Below, one piece after another: positions 27,171-35,082 of a stretch of 64,000 bases of DNA (the stretch's first letter is position 1; each line of letters opens with the position of its first letter). This DNA comes from Arcticibacter tournemirensis (GTDB lineage Bacteria; Bacteroidota; Bacteroidia; Sphingobacteriales; Sphingobacteriaceae): NCBI RefSeq assembly GCF_006716645.1, contig NZ_VFPL01000001.1:744001-808000 (forward strand), read 5' to 3'. Under the pieces are notes generated by a model. The model worked only from the letters and a program-made list of their open reading frames with translations, made no database searches and was not told the DNA's origin. The translations under genes were made by a program, and so were the position numbers.

Positions 27171-28814
27171 CTACTTCAGCGGTTCAACCCTGAACCAGTC
27201 ATAATCAGCCCAACCTGAGTCGTTAGTCTCCGTATCGCGAGACGCGAATAATCCAACCTTGGCGCCTATCCATTTCCCTGGCGTGGCTGTGAATACCGGT
27301 TCCGCGCTGATGAACGTTTTGCCGTCTGTACTATAGCTGAACTGGCATTTTGCTGCCGCTGTAACGGTCACCCGAAGGTATGCAGTGTTGCTTTTTAATT
27401 TAGTTACAGCAGTTTCTTTCTCGGTAGCACCCTTATCGGCTTTTTCGCATACCCCCTGAATAAGGTATAATCCGTCTTTTTTACTTCTTATGAAAAAGTC
27501 AGCATAGCTTAATCCCATGATCACGAGCCCTGTTTTTTCGTTCTCGAGCTTTGGATTAGGAGTAAACGTCACTTTTGCTGTTGCCATGAACTCATCTGCC
27601 GGGAACTTCTGTAGAAGAATGTTTGGTACGTCCCAAAGGTTTTTAGCCTCTTCCGGTATTTTGTGAGTGTAAAGCCTTAATACTCCTTTGGCAGGGTTGG
27701 TAAATGCCCATGTAGCCTGTGGGTTTGCCTGCCATTGCCATTGGAGGCCCAGGCTATGATCATTGAATTCATCGCTTTCGACAGGGGTGACAATAGGATA
27801 TGTTTTACCTACGTCGGGCTTTTTGTAAGTTAGTGCAGGTTCGCCTTTACCGTCGCCGTCTTTATCTACGCCGATCACGGGCCAGTCTTTCATCCACTTC
27901 ATCGGTTGAAGGTGCACTACGCGACCATAGGCTTCCTTATCCTGGAAATGCAGGAACCAGTCTTCACCTTTCTGTGTGTCAACCCATGCTCCCTGATGAG
28001 GGCCGTTTACGGGTGACTTTCCTTGATCCATCACCACTTTACGTTCATAAGGTCCATAAATGCTTTTAGACCGCAATACCAGTTGCCAGCCTGTTGGTAC
28101 CCCTCCGGCTGGAGCGAAGATGTAGTAATAGCCGTTTCTCTTATAAAATTTAGGACCTTCTATGGTTGGGTCGTTTTCGTGCCCGTCGTAAACGATAACA
28201 CCTTCGTCGAGTGTTTTGGTGCCTTCTGTATTCAATGTCTTTACAGCAAGCACGCTTTTTATTCCCGCCCGGCTTCCAGCGTAAGCGTAAACGAGATATA
28301 CTTTTCCGTCTTCGTCCCATAAAGGACAAGGATCAATGAGGCCTTTTCCGCTTTCTACTAATACCGGCTCAGACCAGGGCCCTTCGGCTTTTTTAGCTTT
28401 GGTGAGGTAAATGCCAAAGTCAGGGTCGGGGTAATAAATATAAAACTCATCGTTGTGATAGCGAATGGATGGCGCCCATACGCCATTGCCGTGCTGTGTT
28501 TTTTCGAAGTGTTCAAAAGGGGGCTGGCGTTTTAATGCGTGTGTCAGGATTGTCCAGTTCACAAGGTCTTTAGAATGAAGTACCGGCAGACCGGGGACGG
28601 CATCGAAGCTTGACGCTACCATGAAAAAGTCGTCGCCAACCCGAATAGCGTCAGGGTCGGAATAATCAGCATTTAGAATCGGATTTTTATAGTTTCCATT
28701 TCCAAGATCGGCAACCCACACTTTTGAAATATAATTTTTTTTGACTTCCTGCTGTTGTGCAAGCAAACTTGTAGAAATAGAAAGAAAAGAGATATAAATC
28801 GCCAGTCGTTTCAT
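27171..28814 (-). CDS. Secreted glycoside hydrolase family 43 with C-terminal beta-sandwich
   Basis: A 547-residue exported enzyme with a signal peptide ending at about SLLAQQ. The five-bladed propeller of GH43 starts at about residue 40 with NPILNADYSDPDAIRVGDDF, containing the catalytic base Asp. LIDPCPLWDEDGKVYLVYA has the second Asp and IEGPKFYKRNGYYYIFAP the general acid Glu. The last 200 residues form a concanavalin-like domain as in GH43 xylosidases and arabinofuranosidases. In this context it may remove arabinose or xylose side chains of pectin, but the specificity is not determined. It follows the second CE8 gene by 22 bases. Confidence 0.88.
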   Translation of the reverse strand: MKRLAIYISFLSISTSLLAQQQEVKKNYISKVWVADLGNGNYKNPILNADYSDPDAIRVGDDFFMVASSFDAVPGLPVLHSKDLVNWTILTHALKRQPPFEHFEKTQHGNGVWAPSIRYHNDEFYIYYPDPDFGIYLTKAKKAEGPWSEPVLVESGKGLIDPCPLWDEDGKVYLVYAYAGSRAGIKSVLAVKTLNTEGTKTLDEGVIVYDGHENDPTIEGPKFYKRNGYYYIFAPAGGVPTGWQLVLRSKSIYGPYERKVVMDQGKSPVNGPHQGAWVDTQKGEDWFLHFQDKEAYGRVVHLQPMKWMKDWPVIGVDKDGDGKGEPALTYKKPDVGKTYPIVTPVESDEFNDHSLGLQWQWQANPQATWAFTNPAKGVLRLYTHKIPEEAKNLWDVPNILLQKFPADEFMATAKVTFTPNPKLENEKTGLVIMGLSYADFFIRSKKDGLYLIQGVCEKADKGATEKETAVTKLKSNTAYLRVTVTAAAKCQFSYSTDGKTFISAEPVFTATPGKWIGAKVGLFASRDTETNDSGWADYDWFRVEPLK

Positions 28815-28836
28815 GCTTTATTCCGATTGATTGTAT

Positions 28837-29859
28837 TTATTTACCGGCTGCAGGCAGCCATTCTGTTTTTCCTGCAAAAATGTTTGCAAGCGTGTATTTT
28901 TTAATTTCTTTAGCGGAGAGGGTCTTAGCCCATTTCACGCGGCCGGTTGAAGTTGCTCCGTCGCCACGGCTCATATAGTCGCTGTAGGTGGCAGTCTTTT
29001 CATTTTCAGGATTGCGCCAGTTGTCCCATCCTTCGGGCCGGATATGACTGCCCATCTCCGTTCTGATAAAAACGGTTTTTGAGTAGGGGCGCCATGGACG
29101 GCCGAGAAAAACTTTTTGTGCTTCGGGTGCCGCAATGAGCTTGCAATCAAAGAACACATAGCCGAACTGCTGGTGGGGAGTGGTTGAAGCAGCGGTAATG
29201 TAGGAATTGCTTAAGCTTTTGATGATACAATTTTGAAATACCACGGTTGCTTCACCAAATATGAAGTCGGTAGTACCTTCGATATAGCAGTTGGTATAAT
29301 ACTGCCTGCTGTTTTCGGCGGCTGTGTACAAAGTGTCCTGATTTCCTTTGAGGTTGCAGTTTTTTATTATTGCGCGGTCGCCCTCTACATGTAATGCTAC
29401 TGCCTGCCCCACTCTGCCGGCCGTATTTTCTATCGTCAGGTTTTCGGCCGAGAAGTCGTTTCCCTCCACCAAAACAGTGTATGAAGTGTAAGTGCTGAAC
29501 TTATCTTTCCCATATGGATCTTTGCCGTTCGGGTAAGGCTTACCGGAGTAATCATTGTTTGTAATAATGGTATTCTCCTTGCTTTCGCCTACTAAAGAAA
29601 TCTTTGATTTCCATGATGGGATCACCAGCTTTTCGTTGTAAATGCCATTTTTAATGAATATCCTGACCTGTTGCTGAGAAAGATCACGAACTGCGTTTAC
29701 AGCCTCCCGGATCGTTTTAAAATCACCGCTTCCATCCTGTGCAACTGTGAAGGAGTCAGGATACTGCTGCGGCTGAGCTTTTGCTTCAGGCAACAAATAC
29801 ATAAGAAACAAAAAGACCAGAAATGATAAGGAATGTTTGGCCATTAATCTATAGTCCAT
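28837..29859 (-). CDS. Second pectin methylesterase, CE8
   Basis: A 340-residue paralogue of the 24514 gene, with signal peptide (start at Met1 or Met6, 29844). It begins FTVAQDGSGDFKTIREAV and keeps NQDTLYTA, GTTDFIFG and LGRPWRPYS. It carries a loop insertion around SGKPYPNGKDPYGKD that the other copy lacks. It is the first gene of a minus-strand operon with GH43. LacI-type operator B (29946-29963) is 87 bases upstream, in position to control it. Confidence 0.93.
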   Translation of the reverse strand: MDYRLMAKHSLSFLVFLFLMYLLPEAKAQPQQYPDSFTVAQDGSGDFKTIREAVNAVRDLSQQQVRIFIKNGIYNEKLVIPSWKSKISLVGESKENTIITNNDYSGKPYPNGKDPYGKDKFSTYTSYTVLVEGNDFSAENLTIENTAGRVGQAVALHVEGDRAIIKNCNLKGNQDTLYTAAENSRQYYTNCYIEGTTDFIFGEATVVFQNCIIKSLSNSYITAASTTPHQQFGYVFFDCKLIAAPEAQKVFLGRPWRPYSKTVFIRTEMGSHIRPEGWDNWRNPENEKTATYSDYMSRGDGATSTGRVKWAKTLSAKEIKKYTLANIFAGKTEWLPAAGK

Positions 29860-29945
29860 TCGTTAGTTTTTTAGTTTACAATGAGTAAGATCTATAACAA
29901 GATTAATAAGTTTATTCCGGTAAAGGAACTGATCTGTTGGAATTT

Positions 29946-29963
29946 TTTGTGCAATCGTTCCCG
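29946..29963 (-). promoter_or_regulatory. LacI-type operator, site B
   Basis: On the minus strand it reads CGGGAACGATTGCACAAA, identical over 18 bases to site C at 33022-33039. It lies 87 bases upstream of the CE8-GH43 operon start. Confidence 0.7.
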
Positions 29964-29968
29964 TGGGA

Positions 29969-30185
29969 GCGGAAGGGGGAAAGGGGAAAGCAGAAAGCAG
30001 ATAGCAGAAAGTTGAAAGTTGAAAGTTGAAAGTTGAAAGTGGAACGCAGAAAGTGGAAAGTTGAAAGCAGAAAGGGAAAAGTTGAAAGGGAAAAGTTGAA
30101 AGTGAAAAGTTGAAAGCAGAAAGGGGAAAGCTGAAAGGATAAAGCAGAAAGGGTAAAATTGAAAGCTGAAGGGGAAAAGCAGAAA
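29969..30185. repeat. Run of 31 consecutive 7-base units, consensus GNNGAAA
   Basis: Starting with GCGGAAG and ending with GCAGAAA, the segment divides into 31 units of exactly 7 bases without any insertion or deletion. Common units are GTTGAAA, GCAGAAA, GGGGAAA and GGGAAAA. The first G and the last three A positions are nearly invariant while positions 2 and 3 vary. It lies in non-coding DNA between two minus-strand genes. Its last unit is also part of the terminator stem. Confidence 0.9.
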
Positions 30186-30211
30186 GCCCCGGACAGGCCG
30201 GGGCTTTCTGC
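30179..30211 (-). terminator. Terminator of the minus-strand SDR gene
   Basis: Perfect 14-base arms GCAGAAAGCCCCGG (30179-30192) and CCGGGGCTTTCTGC (30198-30211) with a 5-base loop. On the minus strand the stem is followed by TTTTCCCC, and it lies 18 bases beyond the SDR stop. Confidence 0.8.
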
Positions 30212-30228
30212 TATGAAATGATTTGAGA

Positions 30229-31017
30229 TTATTCGTTTGCTGCTTTACCAAGAGAAGCGAGAATTCCCCCATCAACGTAAAGGATATGCCCGCTTACGAA
30301 GTCGGAAGCTTTAGACGAAAGGAAAATAGCCGCTCCCTGAAGGTCTTCCTGTTCGCCCCAGCGTGCTGCAGGCGTACGGCTAATGATGAAGTCGTTAAAA
30401 GGATGTCCGTCAACGCGGATGGGCGCTGTTTGTGAGGTTGCAAAATATCCGGGACCAATACCGTTCACCTGAATGTTGAACTGAGCCCATTCGGTAGCGA
30501 GGTTTTTAGTAAGCATCTTTAATCCGCCCTTTGCTGCAGCGTAAGCGCTCACAGTATTTCTTCCTACTTCACTCATCATTGAACACATGTTGATTATTTT
30601 ACCGGCTCGGCGCTCGATCATGTATTTACCGATATGCTTGGCCATAATAAATGGTCCGGTCAAGTCGATTTTAAGTACCTGTTCCCAGTCTGCTACTTCC
30701 ATATCTACAACGGGAATGCGTTTTATAATTCCGGCATTGTTTATCAGAATATCAATCGGTCCGATTTCCTTTTCAATCTTATCTATATAAGTCTTTACAG
30801 CTTCTTCGTCGGTAACATCAAAAACGAAACCATAAGCCTTTATTCCATTGTTTGCATATTCAGCAATAGCAGCATCCAGCTTTTCCTGAGAGATATCGTT
30901 GATAATGATTTGGGCGCCAGCTTTAGCAAGCCCCGTAGCCATAGACATTCCAAGTCCGTGTGTAGCACCTGTTACCAGTGCGCGTTTGCCTGTTAGATCA
31001 AAAAGTGATAGTGACAT
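30229..31017 (-). CDS. Short-chain dehydrogenase, gluconate 5-dehydrogenase/KduD-like
   Basis: A 262-residue classical SDR. The nucleotide-binding motif TGATHGLGMSMA is at about residues 17-28, NNAGI at about 92, and the catalytic Ser, Tyr and Lys in CSMMSEVGRNTVSAYAAAKGG at about 145-165. The C-terminal YVDGG is conserved. Sequence type is that of gluconate 5-dehydrogenase and 2-keto-3-deoxygluconate dehydrogenase enzymes. In this locus it may interconvert 5-keto and 5-hydroxy uronate derivatives, complementing the KduD gene divergent to it. The substrate is inferred from context only. Confidence 0.85.
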   Translation of the reverse strand: MSLSLFDLTGKRALVTGATHGLGMSMATGLAKAGAQIIINDISQEKLDAAIAEYANNGIKAYGFVFDVTDEEAVKTYIDKIEKEIGPIDILINNAGIIKRIPVVDMEVADWEQVLKIDLTGPFIMAKHIGKYMIERRAGKIINMCSMMSEVGRNTVSAYAAAKGGLKMLTKNLATEWAQFNIQVNGIGPGYFATSQTAPIRVDGHPFNDFIISRTPAARWGEQEDLQGAAIFLSSKASDFVSGHILYVDGGILASLGKAANE

Positions 31018-31159
31018 ATTTGGTTTATTTAGTATTTTAAAGTTAAAAACAAGCTATAATTGAAGCTGCCGGGAATGGGCTCGGAAAGCCTCGTGTTCAA
31101 TTAAGTTGAGCAAATATATAGTGATATTCAGGATATTTTGAAATAAATGGGCTATTAAA

Positions 31160-31181
31160 TTTCCGGCAACGTTGCCGGAAA
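31160..31181. promoter_or_regulatory. 22-base perfect palindrome between divergent SDR genes
   Basis: TTTCCGGCAACGTTGCCGGAAA is its own reverse complement. The CG-centred GGCAACGTTGCC core is that of a symmetric LacI/GalR-type operator. It lies 143 bases upstream of the minus-strand SDR and 92 bases upstream of kduD. A 10-base palindrome GGCAATTGCC follows at 31190-31199. Confidence 0.65.
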
Positions 31182-31272
31182 AAAAATACGGCAATTGCCT
31201 GGTATATCGGGGCAATATTCTTCCATATCTTATCTATAAATACTAATTTGCACACATTATCCTCTCTAAATT

Positions 31273-32043
31273 ATGAACAACCATTCGTTATTTGATTTAA
31301 CCGGAAGAACTGCGCTGGTCACCGGATGTACCCGCGGCATTGGTAAAGCAATGGCAGAAGCGTTGGCAGAAGCAGGGGCTGATATCATTGGGGTGTCTTC
31401 TTCTATTGCCCTGAACGGGAGTGAAACAGAAAAGGCGGTGAAGGAGCGGGGACGCAATTTTAAGGCTTATCAGTGCGATTTCGGTAAAAGGCAGTCAGTG
31501 TACGCGTTTTTAGAGAAAGTCCAGGCAGAGCATGAACATATAGATATCCTGGTGAACAATGCTGGCACTATTCTGCGACAGGCAGCAGCAGAACACTCCG
31601 ACGAGTACTGGGATAGGGTGATTGATATAAACCTGAATAGCCAGTTCGTGATCAGCAGAGAGATAGGAGCGCGAATGATAAAGCAGGGAGGGGGCAAGAT
31701 TATTTTTACGGCATCTCTATTGACCTTTCAGGGAGGCGTGTTGGTACCGGGATATGCTGCAAGCAAGGGTGCGATAGGAAGCCTGGTAAAAGCGCTGTCA
31801 AACGAATGGGCTTCAAAAGGCGTGAATGTAAATGCAATTGCGCCCGGATATGTATCTACCGACAATACAGAGGACCTGAGAAATAATCCCGAGCGAAGCC
31901 GTGCCATTCTGGACAGGATTCCGGCTGACAGATGGGGTGAGCCGGAAGACTTTAAAGGACCGGTGGTGTTTTTGGCATCGAAAGCGGCAGACTACGTGCA
32001 CGGTACAATTCTAACAGTGGATGGGGGTTGGATGGGCCGTTGA
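31273..32043 (+). CDS. kduD: 2-dehydro-3-deoxy-D-gluconate 5-dehydrogenase
   Basis: A 256-residue SDR reducing 2,5-diketo-3-deoxygluconate to 2-keto-3-deoxygluconate. It starts SLFDLTGRTALVTGCTRGIGKAMAEALA and then has the KduD-typical GADIIGVSS. NNAGTI at about residue 96 and the Ser, Tyr and Lys of SLLTFQGGVLVPGYAASKG are intact, and it ends with TVDGGWMGR. It precedes kduI by 42 bases, the expected pairing for processing unsaturated galacturonate released by lyases and GH105. Confidence 0.9.
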   Translation: MNNHSLFDLTGRTALVTGCTRGIGKAMAEALAEAGADIIGVSSSIALNGSETEKAVKERGRNFKAYQCDFGKRQSVYAFLEKVQAEHEHIDILVNNAGTILRQAAAEHSDEYWDRVIDINLNSQFVISREIGARMIKQGGGKIIFTASLLTFQGGVLVPGYAASKGAIGSLVKALSNEWASKGVNVNAIAPGYVSTDNTEDLRNNPERSRAILDRIPADRWGEPEDFKGPVVFLASKAADYVHGTILTVDGGWMGR

Positions 32044-32085
32044 GAATCGAATGGTAGAATAAATGAATAATAAATAACAAGTAAT

Positions 32086-32922
32086 ATGATAATGAATCAA
32101 AGATATGCACAAAGCCCCAAGGAGGTTGCAGGCTTAAATACAGCCGAGCTTCGTGCAAACTTTTTACTGGAGGATCTGATGCAGCCTGATCAGTTCAGCT
32201 TCACCTATTCGCACTATGACCGTGCTATAATTGGAAGCGTTGCTCCTGTTAATGAAGTTCTGGAGCTTCCTGTGTATGAAAACCTGCGTGCAGATTATTT
32301 TCTTGAAAGACGCGAACTTGGAATTATTAATGTCGGTGGCAATGGAGAAGTGAGCATCGACGGCACAACATATCAGGTAAGCAAGCTGGATGCTGTATAT
32401 GTGGGGAAAGGATCTAAATCGGTGCGTTTTAAAAGTGTCTCCGCTGCTAATCCTGCAAAGTTTTTCCTTTATTCTGTACCAGCGCACAAGGAGTATCCGC
32501 ATCAGCTGATCACAAAGGAAAATGCTTTTCCAACTACTGTGGGAAGTAAGGATACAGCAAACGAACGTACTATTTATAAATACATCCATCTCGAAGGTGC
32601 GAAGAGCTGCCAGCTGGTAATGGGATTGACCATCTTGAGTACCGGAAGCGTGTGGAATACCATGCCTTCACATGTGCATGACCGCCGTATGGAGTCTTAC
32701 TTCTATTTTGACGTTCCCGAGGATCAAGTGGTGTTTCACATGATGGGACAACCACAGGAAACCCGTCATCTGGTCGTTCAGAATCACCAGGCGATTATCT
32801 CTCCCCCATGGTCTATTCATTCAGGAGGAGGTACTTCCAATTATGGGTTTATCTGGGCAATGTGTGGTGAAAACCTTGTATACTCGGATATGGATGCTGT
32901 AGCGATTAAAGATCTGAGATAA
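32086..32922 (+). CDS. kduI: 5-dehydro-4-deoxy-D-glucuronate isomerase
   Basis: A 278-residue zinc cupin enzyme converting 4-deoxy-5-ketouronate to 2,5-diketo-3-deoxygluconate. The N-terminus NQRYAQSPKEVAGLNTAELR and the segment ERRELGIINVGGNG are characteristic. The metal-binding region MPSHVHDRRMESYFYFD near residue 195 has the histidines and glutamate, with a further His in WSIHSGGG. The start could be Met3 (32092). Downstream is a strong terminator, so kduD and kduI form a short operon. Confidence 0.95.
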   Translation: MIMNQRYAQSPKEVAGLNTAELRANFLLEDLMQPDQFSFTYSHYDRAIIGSVAPVNEVLELPVYENLRADYFLERRELGIINVGGNGEVSIDGTTYQVSKLDAVYVGKGSKSVRFKSVSAANPAKFFLYSVPAHKEYPHQLITKENAFPTTVGSKDTANERTIYKYIHLEGAKSCQLVMGLTILSTGSVWNTMPSHVHDRRMESYFYFDVPEDQVVFHMMGQPQETRHLVVQNHQAIISPPWSIHSGGGTSNYGFIWAMCGENLVYSDMDAVAIKDLR

Positions 32923-32955
32923 TAAACGTTATAATACCTGCCTCTGTAAAAGCTT

Positions 32956-32990
32956 AAAGCCGGTAATTTAACTGAATTACCGGCTTTTTT
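32956..32990 (+). terminator. Terminator after kduI
   Basis: Perfect 13-base arms AAAGCCGGTAATT (32956-32968) and AATTACCGGCTTT (32975-32987) end in a T-run. Confidence 0.85.
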
Positions 32991-33021
32991 ATCTGATAAA
33001 TGAATCGCTGATAGCTGATTC

Positions 33022-33039
33022 CGGGAACGATTGCACAAA
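33022..33039 (+). promoter_or_regulatory. LacI-type operator, site C
   Basis: CGGGAACGATTGCACAAA, identical to site B in the opposite orientation. It lies 146 bases upstream of the ECF sigma gene, placing the sigma/FecR/SusCD operon under possible LacI control. Confidence 0.7.
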
Positions 33040-33184
33040 TTGTTTTTTGCTTACTGTTGCATGTAATATATAATAAACGTAAAATTGTTATCAGAGAAGC
33101 TAACATGTTATAAACCTGAAGATAACCTGAATTTTCAAATGACTGATAGTTAAAACTTCTCTGTTACAGGGTAATCGTCTGTAT

Positions 33185-33784
33185 ATGAAAGAAGGAAGGA
33201 AGGATTTCAATAGTTGTTTAGTGGACCTGCAAAGGCGGATTTCGGAGGGTGATGAACATGCTTTTGAAGAAATTTATTCTCATTATCATAAGAAGCTCAC
33301 TGCATTCTCTAAAAATTTCCTGCGTTCGACGGAGCTAGCAGAAGAAGTCGTAGAAGACGTTTTCGTGAAGCTATGGAGCAAAAGAGAGGATATCATTGAT
33401 ATAAACAATCTTACTACCTATTTATATTCGGCCACCAAAAATCGCTCGCTTAATGCCTTATCCCAGGAGGCCCGGCGTTTGGTTACCGAATCTCTTGAGA
33501 TATCTGATTCGGATATGAAGGCAGAGAGTTACACGCCGCATGATTTACTTGTAACTTCCGAAATGATGCAGTTGATGCAGCAAACGCTTGAATTGCTTCC
33601 AAAGCGCTGTAAGTTAATTTTCAGGTTAATAAGGGAAGATGGCTTGAAGTACAAGGAAGTAGCCGAAATTTTAAATATTTCTGTCAATACCATTGACGCG
33701 CAAATGGCGATCGCCGTGAAAAGGCTTTGTGCTGCGCTTTCTGTAGATAAAAGTAAAAAGGATCGGGTCCATTTACCCGGATAA
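33185..33784 (+). CDS. ECF-type RNA polymerase sigma factor
   Basis: A 199-residue sigma-70 factor of the extracytoplasmic-function class found with SusC/SusD. Region 2 is at about residues 17-85 (ISEGDEHAFEEIYSHYHKKL, VVEDVFVKLW), and region 4 at about 130-180 (LPKRCKLIFRLIREDGLKYKEVAEILNIS). A fecR-like gene follows after 70 bases. By analogy with FecI/FecR systems, transport of the ligand through the downstream SusC should release this sigma factor and amplify expression of the operon. Confidence 0.9.
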   Translation: MKEGRKDFNSCLVDLQRRISEGDEHAFEEIYSHYHKKLTAFSKNFLRSTELAEEVVEDVFVKLWSKREDIIDINNLTTYLYSATKNRSLNALSQEARRLVTESLEISDSDMKAESYTPHDLLVTSEMMQLMQQTLELLPKRCKLIFRLIREDGLKYKEVAEILNISVNTIDAQMAIAVKRLCAALSVDKSKKDRVHLPG

Positions 33785-33854
33785 AAAAATACAATTTTTT
33801 TTAGTAGAAGTTTTCATTGCGGCTGTCTTAATAGAAAAGCAGGTAACCACCGTA

Positions 33855-34952
33855 ATGGACAACAAAGACAGAATATGGAGATTGATGGCGCGCTCCTTAA
33901 GCGGAGAAGCAAGCGCTGAAGAGTCCAGCGAGCTGTCAAATTATTTGCATTACGAGCCGGAATTGCAGCAGCAGTACCATATGTTAAAAAAACTGTGGGA
34001 TGTTAACGCTGAGCTCCATTCAACTTCCATTCAAGATACAAACGAAAAAACGCGCGTTAAAAGTATACTAAAAAAGGCCGAAGAAGAACGAACGGGAATC
34101 GCTAATGAGGAGGAAATAGGTAAAGATGATAAAGAGGACAGCATCTGGAGATTTTTATTCGGTCGTTCGTTTAAGCTTCTGTACGCAGCAACCATTACCG
34201 TTGTTTTAGTCCTTTATTATTATCCCCGTTCTGATAGTAAGCATATCCCTGAGAGAAAGCAAGAAGTAGTGGCTGTAAAAAACGGCTCGCGAACGAAAAT
34301 CTTACTTCCAGACGGCTCAAGCGTTTGGTTAAACGGTGATTCAAAGTTATACTACGATGCTGCGTTCAATGGTAAAGTGAGAAAGGTGCGGCTCGTGGGG
34401 GAGGCTTTTTTTGATATTGTAAAGAACCCTAACAGGCCATTCATCGTATACGCAGGGAAGATAAACATAAAGGTACTTGGTACTGCTTTTAACGTAAAGT
34501 GTTATGAGGATGACAGGGATATTGAAACAACGCTTTTGAGGGGCAGTATTGAAGTGACTGAAAATACATCTGGATCTACGCCGAGAATATTATTAAAGCC
34601 AAATCAGAAACTGATTGTACCGATTGAGCCGGCTTCTGTAGTACTACCTAAGAAGGAAGATTTTAAGATTCTGAACCTTGATAAGAAACTTAAGGAAGAC
34701 GAACATATTGAAACGTCGTGGATTTATAATCGTATCGAATTCAGAGGCGAGAACTTTGAAGAACTAGCCAGGAAGCTGGAGCGATGGTACGACATTAAAA
34801 TACAGTTCGAAGACGAAAGGGTGAAGAACATAAAATTTAACGGGTCGTTTGAACAGGAGACAGTAGAAGAGGCCTTTAACGCATTACAGAAAGTAGCATC
34901 ATTTAAATATAAAGTATATGGACGTGAAGTATTTATTAAGTCATCTGAATAA
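33855..34952 (+). CDS. FecR-family anti-sigma factor
   Basis: A 365-residue inner-membrane regulator. The cytoplasmic N-terminus (about residues 1-100) should bind the sigma factor. A single membrane segment is at about 108-123 (KLLYAATITVVLVLYYY). The periplasmic FecR domain begins about residue 140 (VKNGSRTKILLPDGSSVWLNGDSKL) and ends with the DUF4974 region (FRGENFEELARKLERWYDIKI). It would contact the STN domain of the next gene, SusC. Two hairpins separate it from susC. Confidence 0.92.
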   Translation: MDNKDRIWRLMARSLSGEASAEESSELSNYLHYEPELQQQYHMLKKLWDVNAELHSTSIQDTNEKTRVKSILKKAEEERTGIANEEEIGKDDKEDSIWRFLFGRSFKLLYAATITVVLVLYYYPRSDSKHIPERKQEVVAVKNGSRTKILLPDGSSVWLNGDSKLYYDAAFNGKVRKVRLVGEAFFDIVKNPNRPFIVYAGKINIKVLGTAFNVKCYEDDRDIETTLLRGSIEVTENTSGSTPRILLKPNQKLIVPIEPASVVLPKKEDFKILNLDKKLKEDEHIETSWIYNRIEFRGENFEELARKLERWYDIKIQFEDERVKNIKFNGSFEQETVEEAFNALQKVASFKYKVYGREVFIKSSE

Positions 34953-34975
34953 TCTGGCGCCTGGCTAAAAGAAAA

Positions 34976-35056
34976 AACGGAGAATGGTGACGCATTCCCC
35001 GTTCAAAACAGATTAAATTTTTTAGTAGTAGAATCCCAACCGTGACGGGTTGGGGA
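34976..35056 (+). promoter_or_regulatory. Two leader hairpins before susC with the same loop
   Basis: Hairpin 1 (34976-35003) has 11-base arms with one mismatch around loop GTGACG. Hairpin 2 (35033-35056) has a CCCAACC/GGTTGGG stem around the same loop GTGACG. Both lie between the fecR stop and the susC start. They could be mRNA processing or stability elements that raise susC expression relative to the regulators. Confidence 0.5.
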
Positions 35057-35082
35057 TGTTTGATTTAACCTAATGTAAAAGT

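Larger units (their letters stand above)
29860..30228. other. 369-base intergenic region between CE8 and the SDR gene
   Basis: It contains operator B, a 217-base run of 7-base repeats and a terminator hairpin. An open frame across the repeat on the minus strand encodes only Phe/Leu/Ser/Pro-rich low-complexity sequence and is not regarded as a gene. Confidence 0.75.

Noticed and set aside
29969-30185. CRISPR or coding repeat
   Set aside because: Units are 7 bases without spacers; 7-base periodicity is not compatible with a conserved reading frame.
29892-30275. A 127-residue open frame on the minus strand across the heptamer run
   Set aside because: It is Phe/Leu/Ser/Pro-rich low-complexity sequence produced by the repeat itself, overlaps the terminator and the 3' end of the SDR gene, and has no family resemblance.
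33104-33117. A 14-base match CATGTTATAAACCT upstream of the ECF sigma gene and again at 60842-60855 before the sensor kinase
   Set aside because: Several 14-base matches are expected by chance in A/T-rich DNA of this size, and no symmetry or further copy supports a regulator site.
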